A stretch of DNA of 64,000 nucleotides from Agrocybe praecox (GCA_964017145.1 OZ024845.1:1922001-1986000); one strand, 5' to 3'; counted from the first letter of the stretch, positions 35,906 to 47,428 are shown. The notes: generated from the letters alone by a model not told the origin. Program-made: numbers and translations.

Positions 35906-38601
35906 ATGGAAACTTTGCATACAACCAACAGAATAGCCATCGGCGTAGTTGACGCGTCACAGAGCTTTGATGACACTCTACCGACACCCAATAACAATGG
36001 CGGACAGAAGGATACAATTTACTCAAGGTCTCTCTCACCTATAAATGTCACTTCTTTCGTACAGGACGAGTTGAAATACTCTGTTTCGCATAATAGCGAA
36101 AACTTCATACCCAGGTCCACTTGCCAGGAGTTTCAGGGCGGTGCTCTTCAATCTATCTCCGCTGTGACTGACTCCGTCGCACCTGCCGCTGAACAGCCAA
36201 ATAAATCTTGTGCCGAGAAAACACCCCGTTATAAAGATGACCTTGGAAGCGTCCGGCATGGTTCAAGTTCACTTGTATCTGATATAAATAAGGAAGAACT
36301 GGCAAACATATCAGCCATGCAAGACGCGGAAAAATCAAGCATAAAGCTCGCGTCCACTATCCCTTGCTTTCATGATGGTCGCATCAAGCCTATAATGCCC
36401 GAAACTAGTCGCCGATATACAGGAAAACCCTCTATGTGCGTCGGACTGTCCGAATGTCAGGTTCCTTAGCTGGCCTTTTGCGTATTCACTCAGTCAATAG
36501 ACCTAAAGACACGACTACGATGATCATTGAGCCATTAACGATTGAATTTGAAACGTAAGATATTAAAATGCTCGACCACCAACAATTTAACTAAACCGCT
36601 CTTAAGACCTATACCCCCGGCAGGTTGGAAAAAATATACTCACGTCGAAGGTGGACGTTACTTTGTCCACGAAAAAATGGTGGGTAAACCTCTTAAATGG
36701 CTATGTTTGTATTATTGATGACTAGATATTATCAGAGAATTTGTACCGATGCCGACCTTTATGACTCGCGGATTTTGCGCCAAACTGAAGAAGATCTAAT
36801 CATTATCGATGACTTCATAGCATCGAACACCGGCTTCACGATACCAGATGGCAGTGACCTTGTTCTTGACGTATTCTATGATGACAGTTACGAGTTCTTA
36901 GAGACCACGTACTACTACGTAAATCACTCGTCGCGCGCAATTTTTTTTCTAGATACGTATGAAGCGGCAAGTCTGGGGGCATGGCACGAAGCCCCTGGCG
37001 CGCGGACCAAACAACATCTTCGTCACGAAATTGAAGCGCAATACTGGTAAGGAAATAGACTCATGCTGTGATGATCAATCTGATCTTCATTCTAGGTATC
37101 ATGTCCAGCTGTACCCCCACTGCCTGAGTTTGACAAAATCTGTGATATGTGAACTCAGAGGTCTTTTACTCCATTTTGTTGGAGGTAGTGTATTCTCTAT
37201 CACCTCTACTCATGGATCCGTACCTCTGACCCAGTCTTACAGATACCTTGACTTCTTCGACTTCAGTTGCTCCATATTCACTTGATAACTTAGACAGAAT
37301 CTTGGGTTGGATGGATCATTTAGAACGTGTGGTTTAATCTACTGATTCTTCTTACCGTTACTTATAATTCTCTGATAGGAAATGTAGATTGTCACGATGA
37401 CGGGGCAGTCAGCCTGTTAGGTATGTCATAATATAAGCATCCATTTGTCGAGGTCATCGAATCTGAACCGATTAAATCTTGTCAAGGTCGTCTCATGTTT
37501 GTGTTTGGTAAGCCGTCTTGAATATTCCGGATACGGCGGTGCGCGATTCCATTGAGCAGATGCTTTTTTCGTAGCTCGGTCCAGATTTTTGGATTTTCAT
37601 GGAGAACCACATTCCCGTTTGGAGAAGAATTTTTCGGTTTATGGAACAAATGCTAGACGCACTTGGTGCATCAAGATTATCTCGCCGCTTCTGTTTTTTT
37701 CTCCTGATTTTCATCTGAGAACTTTGCATGACCTTTATGTTGACCAAATAGTGAATATGAATAACTGGGATGACTTTAGAAAGAAGCTTACTTGTGACTG
37801 GCAACAATATGTCTTATACGTATGTACGCTCTCCAGTGGTCACTCCTTTCACTTTGAAGTGAACAAAATTTATCTTAATTCCAGGCAACAATCTTACTCA
37901 ATGCAGATGTAATTCTTCTGGTAATGCCCCACGCAAATGACTTGAATGCATCAATGGGTCGGACGGTAGCTTCTATCTCAGTCCTTGCTACTCTCGGAAG
38001 TGTGGTTACTGGATTGGTTCAACTCAGACGGCAGGTCACCGGGTCTTGGACACCAGGAGAAGTGGTGAGTGGAACAGATACTCGCCTGTTTCTCGCATCC
38101 TGAGCTTGATTTCTAGCAAGGATATTTATTTAGATGCATCCATCCTCTGTTAGGATTGGAGCCTTTGTCTATAACATACAGCTTACCCTACGCCCTTCTA
38201 ATATGGGGGTAGGTGACATTTTCTCGTCAATATTGTCAATACTCATGCCACAACATCAAAGGATGATTTTCTTTCTAGCGTCCATTCTAATCTTATCTTT
38301 CGAACAATCCAACGTTCTAACGAAATCTCTCATTGGCTCTTCTGGTGCTGTCTTCACTTCAATCGTTGCACTGGTCGTATTGATGAACTGGGATGTTTCT
38401 CCTTTATCGAAGCATGTTTACGGAGGGGGTTCGGACTTTCAACTGCGCAAACGTGACGAAATCTCACAGGAATATAACAGTCGTAGAATAAAGGCTGTAG
38501 AATCCCTTTTACACAGAACTTGGAATATCCAATCAATCATGAAAAGGCATCGACGCGCGTCTCAGGTGGCTTCACCGGAGAACAGGGGCTTCGAGGTGTA
38601 G
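35906..38601 (+). CDS. WW-type domain / membrane protein, paralog F (5' end uncertain)
   Basis: Twelve exons from the first usable ATG: join(35906..36435,36501..36554,36607..36679,36736..37046,37096..37184,37243..37326,37379..37420,37487..37507,37575..37819,37885..38064,38117..38208,38262..38601), 686 aa. It has the motif PIMPETSRRY, WW-type domain (PPAGWKKYTHVEGGRYFV), ICTDADLYDSRIL, SRAIFFLDTYE, EIEAQYW, QLYPHCLSLTKSVICELRG, FHGEPHSRLEKNFSVYG and hydrophobic segments. Exons 4 and 5 of the paralogs are fused here. The hydrophobic N-terminus is missing from this model. An upstream stretch in another frame (35740-35860, RKYFGASRSTFASHSAGS) resembles the paralog SRSSxxLRxSRSA region, which suggests a frameshift or an unplaced exon. 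It may be truncated. Confidence 0.75.
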
Positions 38602-38869
38602 CGTAGTTTTATAACACTATTATTTACTGTATCTAGAGTCAACAAACCTAAAGAATACAGCATTGTGACAGTATTAATTTCTCCCCGCCTTTGATTTTGC
38701 CTCATTAAAGTTCTGCATTCAGGAATCTGGCGTTTGTTGGTGAATACATTGTAAAGAGTAATACGAATCTTCATAATCAACCCCTGGAAGTATTCGAAGC
38801 ATAAAATTGGACGTGATACTAGTACATAGATCATTTTCTTCAACGTATTGGTGCACTTTCGACCAATCA

Positions 38870-39217
38870 CGATTTCCCACCCTTCACGGGTTTTGGCTTG
38901 TTGGTGGAATTTCCAGAATTCTTCACGATATTCTGTTGACCCAGAGGGTGCGTATTCGGAGGGCCACGAGGGATGTAGCTAGATTAAACGAAAAATAACT
39001 TCAGAATGATACGGAACCATAGTTTTCTCTACGAACTCATCGCTTTCATCCAGGTTTGGTTGAACAGCCAGTGAATGTGCGAATGCAACAGTCCTATTTA
39101 GAAACCAAGTACAAGTGTAGTTGGAAAAAGAAGGTTGTCAGTGATTTCATAATATGACAGAAAGCATCGAACGTACGTGGTCTTTTTGATTCCATCGGCG
39201 ATACCATAATCTGGCAT
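38870..39217 (-). pseudogene. Remnant J of the H/I/J repeat-module family
   Basis: ATG at 39217 opens MPDYGIADGIKK and later NLLFPTTL, aligning with the first exon of I (MPENSIVEGLKK, VLFPTTP). The stretch after it keeps the shared ACTTGGTTTCTAAATAG. Downstream on the minus strand SYIPRGPPNTHPLGQQN matches the SSYIPRG module of H and I, then ends at a TGA near 38870. The intermediate exon could not be placed. It is short and probably non-functional. Confidence 0.5.
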
Positions 39218-40310
39218 TATAAGCGCTTGTTTACGATGTGGTAGCTGGTAAAGAGATATGCGCTGACTTGAAGTTGGTATGAGGGCGTTGGTGAGAAGAG
39301 ACCCGCTTGCATAAGGCTTTTATGGTCTTCGAATCGGCGAGCACACCCATAAAGATTACAACACGCTTCCCTGACAACCTAAAGATACTACCACCAGTCC
39401 TAGAGAGAGATATAAAGTGGGCGTCTAGATTCAAGAACACAGCCAATAGAATTTGTCCGAGCAAGGTCGGTTCAGCCTTTTCGAATAACAATTAATATAG
39501 TCTGACGTTATGCCAGCGTCTGATAAGACAAGGTCGCCACGAGGTAGGAGGATGTAGTCAGCTGAAGGTGGATTTAATGAACCATATGTGAGCAAAAGTT
39601 GAGAAAGAAGCAAAGAGTTCAAAGAACTCTCTCACAATGTCTCCGTCTTCAGTGGCAAGTTCGGCCAATAGATGGATGTGTCTGCCAAGTCGTAGTCGAC
39701 TTTGGCCACCCTCAAATAGGCTCAGAAAGAAAGTCCCATTTCGAGCTTTAGAGCTGGGTCTTGTGCAGAACTCGTGGGATGCCGCGCGTCTGTAGCGGAA
39801 AGAAGAAACGGCACATATGAATTACAGTAACATCCTGTCCCTGGATCGTCGTATTTTGGACATCGAATATTCACCGGTCCTATGTTTGTCCTATGTCTTC
39901 TTCCCATGTCATCGAGCTTCGAAAGTATTTAAGGTCGAGTTTCGTAACTGGAGTGCGCACATGACGCAGTCCTTCTTCCGAGATAAAAAGCCAGAGCGAA
40001 GATACCACATAGCTATCATATCCAGCACTATTGGATTATCACCAAGACCAATGATAGGAGCGCGACGCCGGGGGACCTCTATCTTCATGGTGCCTACGAA
40101 CAAGTCTTCCCACCTAGACTCTTACGTGTCATGTAAAGATATCTGTGGGGATTTGAACATAGTGAATGGATATCAAAAGATACGCCACGAATGAAGGCCC
40201 CACTACACCCATGATCATGTACGAGAAGTTCAGCTAACTTTGACCTAAGCCATTCGAAAGAGTATGAATAAGAGAAGACCGGTCGGACCAGGTAGGCTGG
40301 TCAACGTACT
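39218..40310. repeat. Upstream flank of J, homologous to the flank of I
   Basis: Several blocks match 48380-49400 in the same orientation and order: GCGTCTAGA near 39420, CTGATAAGA then GGTAGGAGGATGTAGTCAGC, TTTAATGAACCATATG, TCATCGAGCTTCGAAAGTAT, and GCCACGAATGAAGGCCCCAC. A minus-strand coding remnant (NTFEAR, then PKYDD) runs through it with frame breaks. So the duplicated unit is J or I plus at least 1 kb of upstream DNA. Confidence 0.7.
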
Positions 40311-40719
40311 CTTCTATGGTTGAAGGCGGCCATAGGTTTTGTGCCTATCCACCGGCCGAGAAAGCCCTTGGCAGCGGCGTGCATATATTGTACAGAAGTG
40401 CAGTGCATTGTGGACCCAATAACACCCGTGTCGATCATTAGGAACAGAATTGAATTTGTCGGCTTGCGTCGTTGGTGATACCTCCGGGTCTGTTGAATGA
40501 TGACCTATGGACATGAGACATTCAACTACCATTCAATTTGACGTTATAATTCATCGTAGTTGATACGTAAACGGTCGAGCTCACTGCCATTGCTCAATAG
40601 CAGGAAAATTGATTGCTCATGTCATCATCGACATCCATAGGATAGAGGCTGTTTTGATTTCCGCGCACAATACAAATTCGTCGAACTATGTTTGCTAAAA
40701 CTCGAGATGTTCACTCACT

Positions 40720-41536
40720 CACCCCGGGGAGTTCAACTTTTCAGGTCACCCCAAAACTTCCGAGAAACCCTGGTTTTGGTTCATAAATTAAGCCGATTAT
40801 AAATCATGTAGGATAATCAAAATTTTAGGACATCATGTATTCTAATTAAAATCTAAGTATTTGTTCAAAATTTTTGTCACCGTGTAAACCTCAATCTAAA
40901 TGGAATGTTCAGTTAGACCAAAATTACAAAAAACAATAGAAGTTTTAGTTAATTTCTAGGTAGTCCAAAAATATAGACTCTATGCATTCCAAAAACCGGA
41001 ATAAAATTTATGTTTTCAACAATAACTTCGAACAATTGGATGCATCAAATATCAGACGAATTTTCGGCATGTCCGTAACTATAGCTAAAAAGAGAGATAT
41101 CAGCGTGGCTGAAACCATGAAAACCTATTCAATTAATTGTTTTCAGACGATCAAAAACTCTGAGCTTCGGCCACATTTTCAATTGTGCCCAAAATAAACA
41201 CAATAGCCAAAATTTCGGACTACGAGAAAGTGAGAAAAAATATTAAAGTTCTGTAGGAGCCTTGCATCACATTGATATTACATGTTTCTGTCTTTCTTTC
41301 ACGAGATCCAAAATCTCCGTATTTATCTCGATTTTTGTTCCCACCGGAAACAATAATATCATTCAGGTTTTGGTGTGGTACAAAATTACAAATAAAATTT
41401 CTAATTTTGGTGGACCTTTGGTTTATTGCTAAACTTTCAATTTCACATATGTTTTCCGTGGGCCCTAAATTTTGCACTAAACTTATGTTTTTTAGGAAAT
41501 TTTGGTGTGACCTCAAAAGTTGAATTCCCCGAGGTG
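40720..41536. mobile_element. 817-bp non-autonomous DNA element with 42-bp terminal inverted repeats
   Basis: The left end CACCCCGGGGAGTTCAACTT continues as TTCAGGTCACCCCAAAACTT. The right end, read inverted, is CACCTCGGGGAATTCAACTT then TTGAGGTCACACCAAAATTT. The repeats match over about 42 bp with few differences. ACT flanks both sides (40717-40719 and 41537-41539) as a 3-bp target duplication. The interior is AT-rich, with only short frames and no transposase. CAC/GTG ends with a 3-bp duplication point to a CACTA-like class. Confidence 0.72.
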
Positions 41537-43125
41537 ACTTGCATTGGAAAGAACATGCCGGTAGGGCCTGCTGTGATTTTCACCCCGAGTGGTGTGACGT
41601 GATGCTATTATACACGGCATTGTCCGGTCCCTAGACACCGTGTCCCGAGTGTCGACTCCCGATGCATGGCAAGCTAGACTACGTATCGAACTATCATCAC
41701 CTCGGACAAGTATTGTTGGCGCCGTCGGACAAATCAAAAGATAGTCATACATAAATGCCTCTAAGTTCTCGGGACTCCGACTTGCTCACGGACGGTGGTA
41801 AAAATGTCTCGAAAAAGCCGGTGATAGCGATTAACCGCAGAAATTTGTTCGGTAGCGCCCTGAATCCCGGAAGGCGGTCAACCGGAGATTGATAATTCCT
41901 CTATACGACAAGATGACCCGCAGAATCGATAAATAATCATATATTCGGGAAGGAACGAAATCCGTGTATAAGCCCGACACTTGGGTATACAGGGATACCG
42001 AAGGCGATATCAATTACTTGGGTTTTGGTTTAGGCTTTTGGCCAGCTACAGGGCCTACTATGCGACCTTTGGGGAAATTTTTCTGCTCTGTGAAGAACCG
42101 AATAAAGAAAAGCAGTACTCTTCGAACTTGGTGAAATCAGGGTCGGAGTCTTCGTCGTCCGATTCGTCTTCGTCCTCACCTTCTTCAGCGTCAAACTCAT
42201 CTACGAAGGCTAAATGTGAGCACACACACACTAATATACACGGTAGACTTTGTACCTTTTCTATAAGTACTGGGAATTTTTGTCGAGTCTGTTAAACTTG
42301 TGGACCGGATCGTGTAGAAGGGTTATCATTAGTCTTCTGTTCTTCTATTCGATCTTGATTGCGGGATTCTTCACTTAGGATCTTAGATGGATCATCATTG
42401 CCAGTTGAGGAGTTGGTAGAATTGGGCGGCGTTGTTGTTTGAGCTTGCGCTGTAACATCACTAGATACGCTGTTTGCATAATTATCGACATGATGGTGAC
42501 GGTCAGGAATCAATATTTCAGTAATAATAAGATCTTGGCCTACGGTAGCTTCGACCCCCGATTACGATTATGCTCAACTGAACGTGATGACTGGATAAGA
42601 AATAAAATTCCCGCTCAGAAAGTGATTTCGGCTATGTCACAACCAAATTCGCGCATTATTTTTCATCACTCGTCTCAGTCTTTTACCGTCTTCATTCTAC
42701 GGCGTAGAGAATTTATAGTAGGGAATGAACTTTCATACCGAGTCCACCGAGATGGAATGACTGAGCTGGCAGCTGACTGCTGAGCGCTGAGCAGCTGTTG
42801 GGAGCCTGGAGGCTGGAAGTGGTGCAGATCGACATTCTGGAATCCAATATATGCAGGCGGCAGGCCTCGTCATTGTGTTTCGGTCGAGGTGAGTCTATGA
42901 ACTTGAAGGTGACTGAGTACTGTCACAGTGTAAGTACAGTGGCGTGCCAGCACAAGCTGTGCACTGTATAGCCCCCAGTAGCAGTTGCATTCACGCTGCA
43001 CAGTGAGGGCAGTGTTTTGAAATAACTTCATGATGACTATAAGTATAAAGTGTTTTCACCGGTATTCTACCTTATACCACACACCATCCTCTTCCTCAGC
43101 GGTCTTCGTACCTTAGAAATCAGGC
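41537..43125. other. Region without a supported gene upstream of paralog G
   Basis: About 1.6 kb. A plus-strand frame at 41981..42295 contains a Ser-rich low-complexity stretch (SGSESSSSDSSSSSPSSAS), and one alternative frame reads GFGLGFWPATGPTMRPLGK. Neither gives a consistent gene. Short GC-rich repeats occur near 42780-43010. The G promoter should be just before 43126. Confidence 0.4.
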
Positions 43126-44875
43126 ATGCCATTGTCCACAATCAAGCTGCAAGGTTCATTATTTCCCACTGTACCCCAACATACTGGCCGATATGAGGTG
43201 TTAAAGAAGTAGGTCCCTTTTTTTCAGCAATACTACCATGCTTATTTTTTGTTTTTACAGATCCAAACGAGAACATGTTGTTGTTGAACCTGGAATGTTT
43301 ACATCCTCCCGTGACGCATCGTTAGTCCGTTCAAATTTGTTCGTCGTGCCACACGCTCATATCTCAACACAGACCCACATATTTGCCGGCCCAGTGGTCC
43401 TCTGTTACTCATCCAGAGGGCAACGTCTACTTCTACAGAAATAGCGGCTTGAAAATGGTTACGGAGGCATATATCTATACTCCACACATTTGCCAAACAG
43501 TCCTCGCTTGGGCAGAAGAAATCGAGAGGCAATTTGAAGCCAAAGGCTTCGTTGCGACCGATGCAATTGAAGCCTTTTTGCAGCTATCAGGAGACGATTG
43601 CAACTATTACTTCGTTGACAAGGATACACAAGTCCTTTTCTGGCTAGAAAGCTACGAAACATCAGATCTCGGACTTCTTCCTGCCGTTTCTTCTTCTCAT
43701 TTGAGTAAGAAAACTTGTTCTATTTTCATCACATGTAGATCTGACAATACGTCCAGAGATAATTCTGGAGGCTCAATACTGGCAACACACCGAGAGCTTC
43801 TCAATGCACTTCGGCGGTCTCCCTCAGAAAGCAATGGATGATCTGATTCTCGTTATGTCCCACGCTCTTGCTGGTAAGTCGAGTTAACTACTTGTGACTG
43901 GGTAAAATACTAACAATAACGATAGACAACATTACATCTTCTCTTTCCACTTTTCCTTTCGACACCACATCTTGCGAGAAATTCTTGGGACTCCTTCAAT
44001 CTTCCCGCGATCGCATCAATGACGGGCGTATCGTAACATTCGTGGCTCGAATCTGGGGAATGATATGTAAGCAAGGCGGTGTACGACGGACAAGCAAATT
44101 TATCTGACAATCCTACAGTATACAACCGATATGAAACGCACTACGGACAAGAGCAATCCCGGCTTTCCCGGGATACCTCCATTATAGTCGACGACGAGGT
44201 CGAAATTCAGTGGACCAAACCTCTATTTTCGCTTGCTTCATTCTACACTGCGGATCTCTACTTGAAACGTTTGAACAGCATTTTCGTCGACAAATACATC
44301 TACACCGTCGACTGGGATGCTCTCATGGGCCAATGTATCATGGACTGGAAACAAACTGGCATCATGTCTTCCATTTTACTCTTGTAAGCATCTCTGGGCA
44401 TGAAACCCTTATACCCGGAAACTGATATATATCTTATTATAGCTTGCACATTTTCTGTTTCTTCTTGAATGTTTCTCCTGTTCTGGCTTATATTTCTGGC
44501 TCTCTATCTATTCTAAGCATCATCACATGTGTTCTCGCAATCATCCGTCATGAACCCTTGCAGAAGGCCGGCGCTGGTGTAGCACACGACTACCTCACGG
44601 TTGTCTCCGGCTCGCGACTCAAGTTCCAAGGAGTAGCCTTTGCGTACGCCCTTCCGAAGACACTTTTCATGTGGGGATTCATCGCGTTCGTCCTCCAAGG
44701 AGCTGGAATGATCTACCAGAACATTCCTCTCATCCCTGCATTCCTCTGTATTGGCGCTATTTCTGCTGTTCTCATTGCCTTCCATTTCGCCACTTCCATG
44801 ACTTCATTCCCTCGCCCATCATGGTCGTGGAGTTGGAGAAAGGATGTGGAGAAAGACGCACAATATCAAGTATAA
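43126..44875 (+). CDS. Short WW/membrane family member, paralog G
   Basis: Seven exons: join(43126..43208,43261..43320,43373..43704,43739..43873,43926..44066,44119..44383,44443..44875), 482 aa. It is the inverted sister of B: motif PTVPQHTGRYEV, WW-type domain (PAQWSSVTHPEGNVYFYRN), DDCNYYFVDKDTQVLFWLES, EAQYWQHTESFSMHFGG, RYETHYGQEQSRLSRD, then hydrophobic segments (IFCFFLNVSPVLAYISGSL; AFAYALPKTLFMWGFIAFVL; AFLCIGAISAVLIAF) and a short tail WSWSWRKDVEKDAQYQV. Intron 43705..43738 is 34 nt. In B the region encoding the tail is rearranged, so G probably keeps the original C-terminus. It lacks the disordered N-terminal part of the long members. Function unknown. Confidence 0.83.
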
Positions 44876-45870
44876 CAACTTCATCAACCTGAGCCAAGCT
44901 CCACAGTTAGCAATGGAAAGCACCAGGACCCACTCCAATGTCATCATTACTACACCACTGTCAACTATTTAGCGCTCAACTTCTTCTGTAATTTTATCAT
45001 CCTAAGGAGGTGATTGGGTGCGATCACACTTCGCACTGGATCTGCTTGAATCGGCGGATGCCATACTCGTACTTCTTGGGAGGGCATTTGGCCATCACCC
45101 GCGCGGCACAGTCAAGGATAAAGCTGCGCAGAGAATCCTCGCAGAATCTACCCTATGTGCATCTCACTCCATCACATTACACGCGCAAAACGCTCCCTTA
45201 TACCCTAAGCATACCTATAAAGAGAAAATAGTTGTACCACCACCTCTACCACCACCTCATGTATATCACATCCAAGCACCACTGTATCTATACTAGCATA
45301 GGCATACTGTACATATACAAATAGTAGATCAATTCCATCCAGCATCGTTTTCTTTGTTTTCATGCACAAGTCCTTTATCAATGATTTATTTCTGTTCTTG
45401 TCTCCCACGATGGTCGAAAGCCTAATGTGCTATAAATAATGTGATAACGGACGCAGTGACACTGCCTTGTGAAATCTAATTGCCGATTTTTAGACATGCC
45501 AGATATATCGTTACTCGGATTCTACGATGTGGCATGATATCAGGTAAAGGTGCTCAAATTCAAACTTTCTACAGTGACATATATCTATTATCCTCTATAT
45601 ATATGTCGTGTTGTCCCAAGATTGTAATCCATCTACACAGTGTCTGTATCCTAGTGACTCGGGGTGGCCATTATGTTATGATTGCTACCTTCGAAAGATG
45701 GACACACGCGGCGGGCAACGCTACGGATAGTAACAATGGCGTCGGTAGAACCACATCTATTATGGATTAGTACAGGTGCGGTGCGCAATTGACTTTGAAG
45801 ATGGACGATGAATATATGGTTTAATCACAACTATCTCATTTTGGTATGTAAGTACTAGCATTTTGTATTG
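44876..45870. repeat. Arm 2 of the B/G inverted duplication, non-coding flank
   Basis: Inverted match to 14170-14600 and to the 350-bp repeat of the B side. Continuous homology from CTAAGGAGGTGATTGGGTG to about GTATGTAAGTACTA (45846-45858). It holds one copy of the repeat and neither the 1.5-kb insertion nor the MITE, so this arm is closer to the ancestral state. I see no gene in it. Confidence 0.75.
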
Positions 45871-46651
45871 ATTTTGTAAGTTACATTACTATACTATTAA
45901 GCAGATGCGCAAGTTCGTATGTACCTGTTTGTTTTCGCACTTCTTTTGGTAAATCTTATTGTTCTTTTCACTCATTTTCTCATTTTGATGACGTATTTTT
46001 ATTGCACTCGCCATATTCCATCCTTTGTCCTCCATCTCTCCATTTTACCTCACCAAATTTGGAACTATTTCCACATATTATCATGCTTCAGTGCCATCTC
46101 TACCTTTCTTTATTTTTGGTGCCGGAGCGAAGCGAGGCGCATGCCTTGTACTCAATAGCGATCGTTGCGTTCCAAGTAAATAAGCCATGTATGACAATGG
46201 CTGTGTGCAGTAGGTACTGCTATCAAAAGACTCTGGATTACAGTGGGATCGCCTTGTGGGTTAGAACTCACCACTATTAAATAATATGCTTGATATTATA
46301 TGAGTTGACGATTTCTGACGGTGAATATTCGACCAAAAGAGTTTAGTTGCTATAAGCGCTGGCCATCATGTAATAGTAATACATGGATAGGTTGTACTGG
46401 GCTGTACAAGAACCCATTACACGAAGTAGATATTCAACTTTTGGGTTCATGAGATAGGCAAGTGCCAAGATATATTATGATGGGAGGAGATGATCACTAT
46501 ACCGAGTCAAATCCGAACTAGACCTATTGCTAAATCTCCCGAGAGAGACCGAGAGAGACGAGTATTGCGAGATTTCCGATATCTTCTGTCTGCTGCCAAC
46601 TAGATGACGTTATACCCAACATGTACTGGGACCCTTGGAATTTCGATTAGA
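45871..46651. other. Intergenic region without recognised content
   Basis: About 780 nt, AT-rich, with only short open frames such as a Leu/Phe-rich one at 45919..46158 that has no start or splice support. Confidence 0.45.
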
Positions 46652-47110
46652 GCGGTAGTATACGTTAGATATTGTCCCATGGAGAGATGAGGATCTACAT
46701 ACCATTGGGAGAGGATGCTTCAAAGAACCTATTGCCTATAGGTTGAGTTGAAGTGAAAAAACAAGATATACGAGCCTTCTAGATCTCTGCATACGTATGT
46801 GACCTATGGGACATGGTCTGTGTTGACGGACGTAGCAGCGGACAAGACACGCGATGATGCAAGTGGATTGAGCAATAAAGACTACAAGGACAGACGATCT
46901 GGTATGTACGAGGAGGCGTGGCTGTGTCCGGCAACACCCGAGGTCGGTCACCAAATTGACACCAATGGACCTTCGTCCAACAGTCTGTATTATTTTTGAG
47001 CTTGGGATAATAATCATGACAAGAATCGCATGAAACTTACTGGCCGTCTGACAGCATTCCAGAGACGCGAGAAGAATGACATGCCCTTTTTTCACGGCGA
47101 GACTGTGGGG
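46652..47110 (-). pseudogene. NDUFAF2: Truncated NDUFAF2-like copy (exons 1-3) split by a solo LTR
   Basis: Copies of exon 1 (47041..47082, encoding MSFFSRLWNAVRRP), exon 2 (encoding VTYVCRDLE, near 46772-46800) and exon 3 (46703..46735, NRFFEASSPN) match the gene at 30442..31489, including its introns. Exons 4-6, which hold the rest of the conserved domain, are missing. Intron 1 is split by a 162-bp insertion. It must be a DNA duplication because introns are kept. Confidence 0.85.
46821..46982. mobile_element. Solo LTR (162 bp) with 5-bp target duplication
   Basis: Begins TGTTGACGGACG and ends CGTCCAACA (TG...CA with short inverted ends). It is flanked by GTCTG on both sides (46816-46820 and 46983-46987). 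Alignment to the intact NDUFAF2 intron 1 (31379..31447) shows an extra segment at this place. It does not resemble the LTR of the element at 56369. Size and ends suggest a solo LTR of a small retroelement. Confidence 0.78.
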
Positions 47111-47428
47111 AGTAATTCAAATGTCGTCAGAACTAAGAAGATCCAATGGTAGAAATATACCAATTCGGATCTTGTGGTAGAGACCAAAGTTCGCATTCGC
47201 CCTCATTTCTTTCTGTTGTGGTGGAAACTCATTTTCTGTCTGAATTATTTCTGAAGTCAACCAACCATGCACGTAACGCTAATAAATGTGAGTGTACGTA
47301 TACTAGACTTCAAGGAATAAGTATTGGTAGCATTTATCATTTCCTACAAAATTTATGATCGTATATTGTACATTGAAAGACCGGGAATGTCATTGTGGTA
47401 TCCGTTAACGCTTCTCGAGTTGCTGGCC

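Noticed and set aside
45919..46158. Hydrophobic 79-codon plus-strand ORF
   Set aside because: T-rich DNA gives Leu/Phe-rich readings; no start context, introns or homologous copy.
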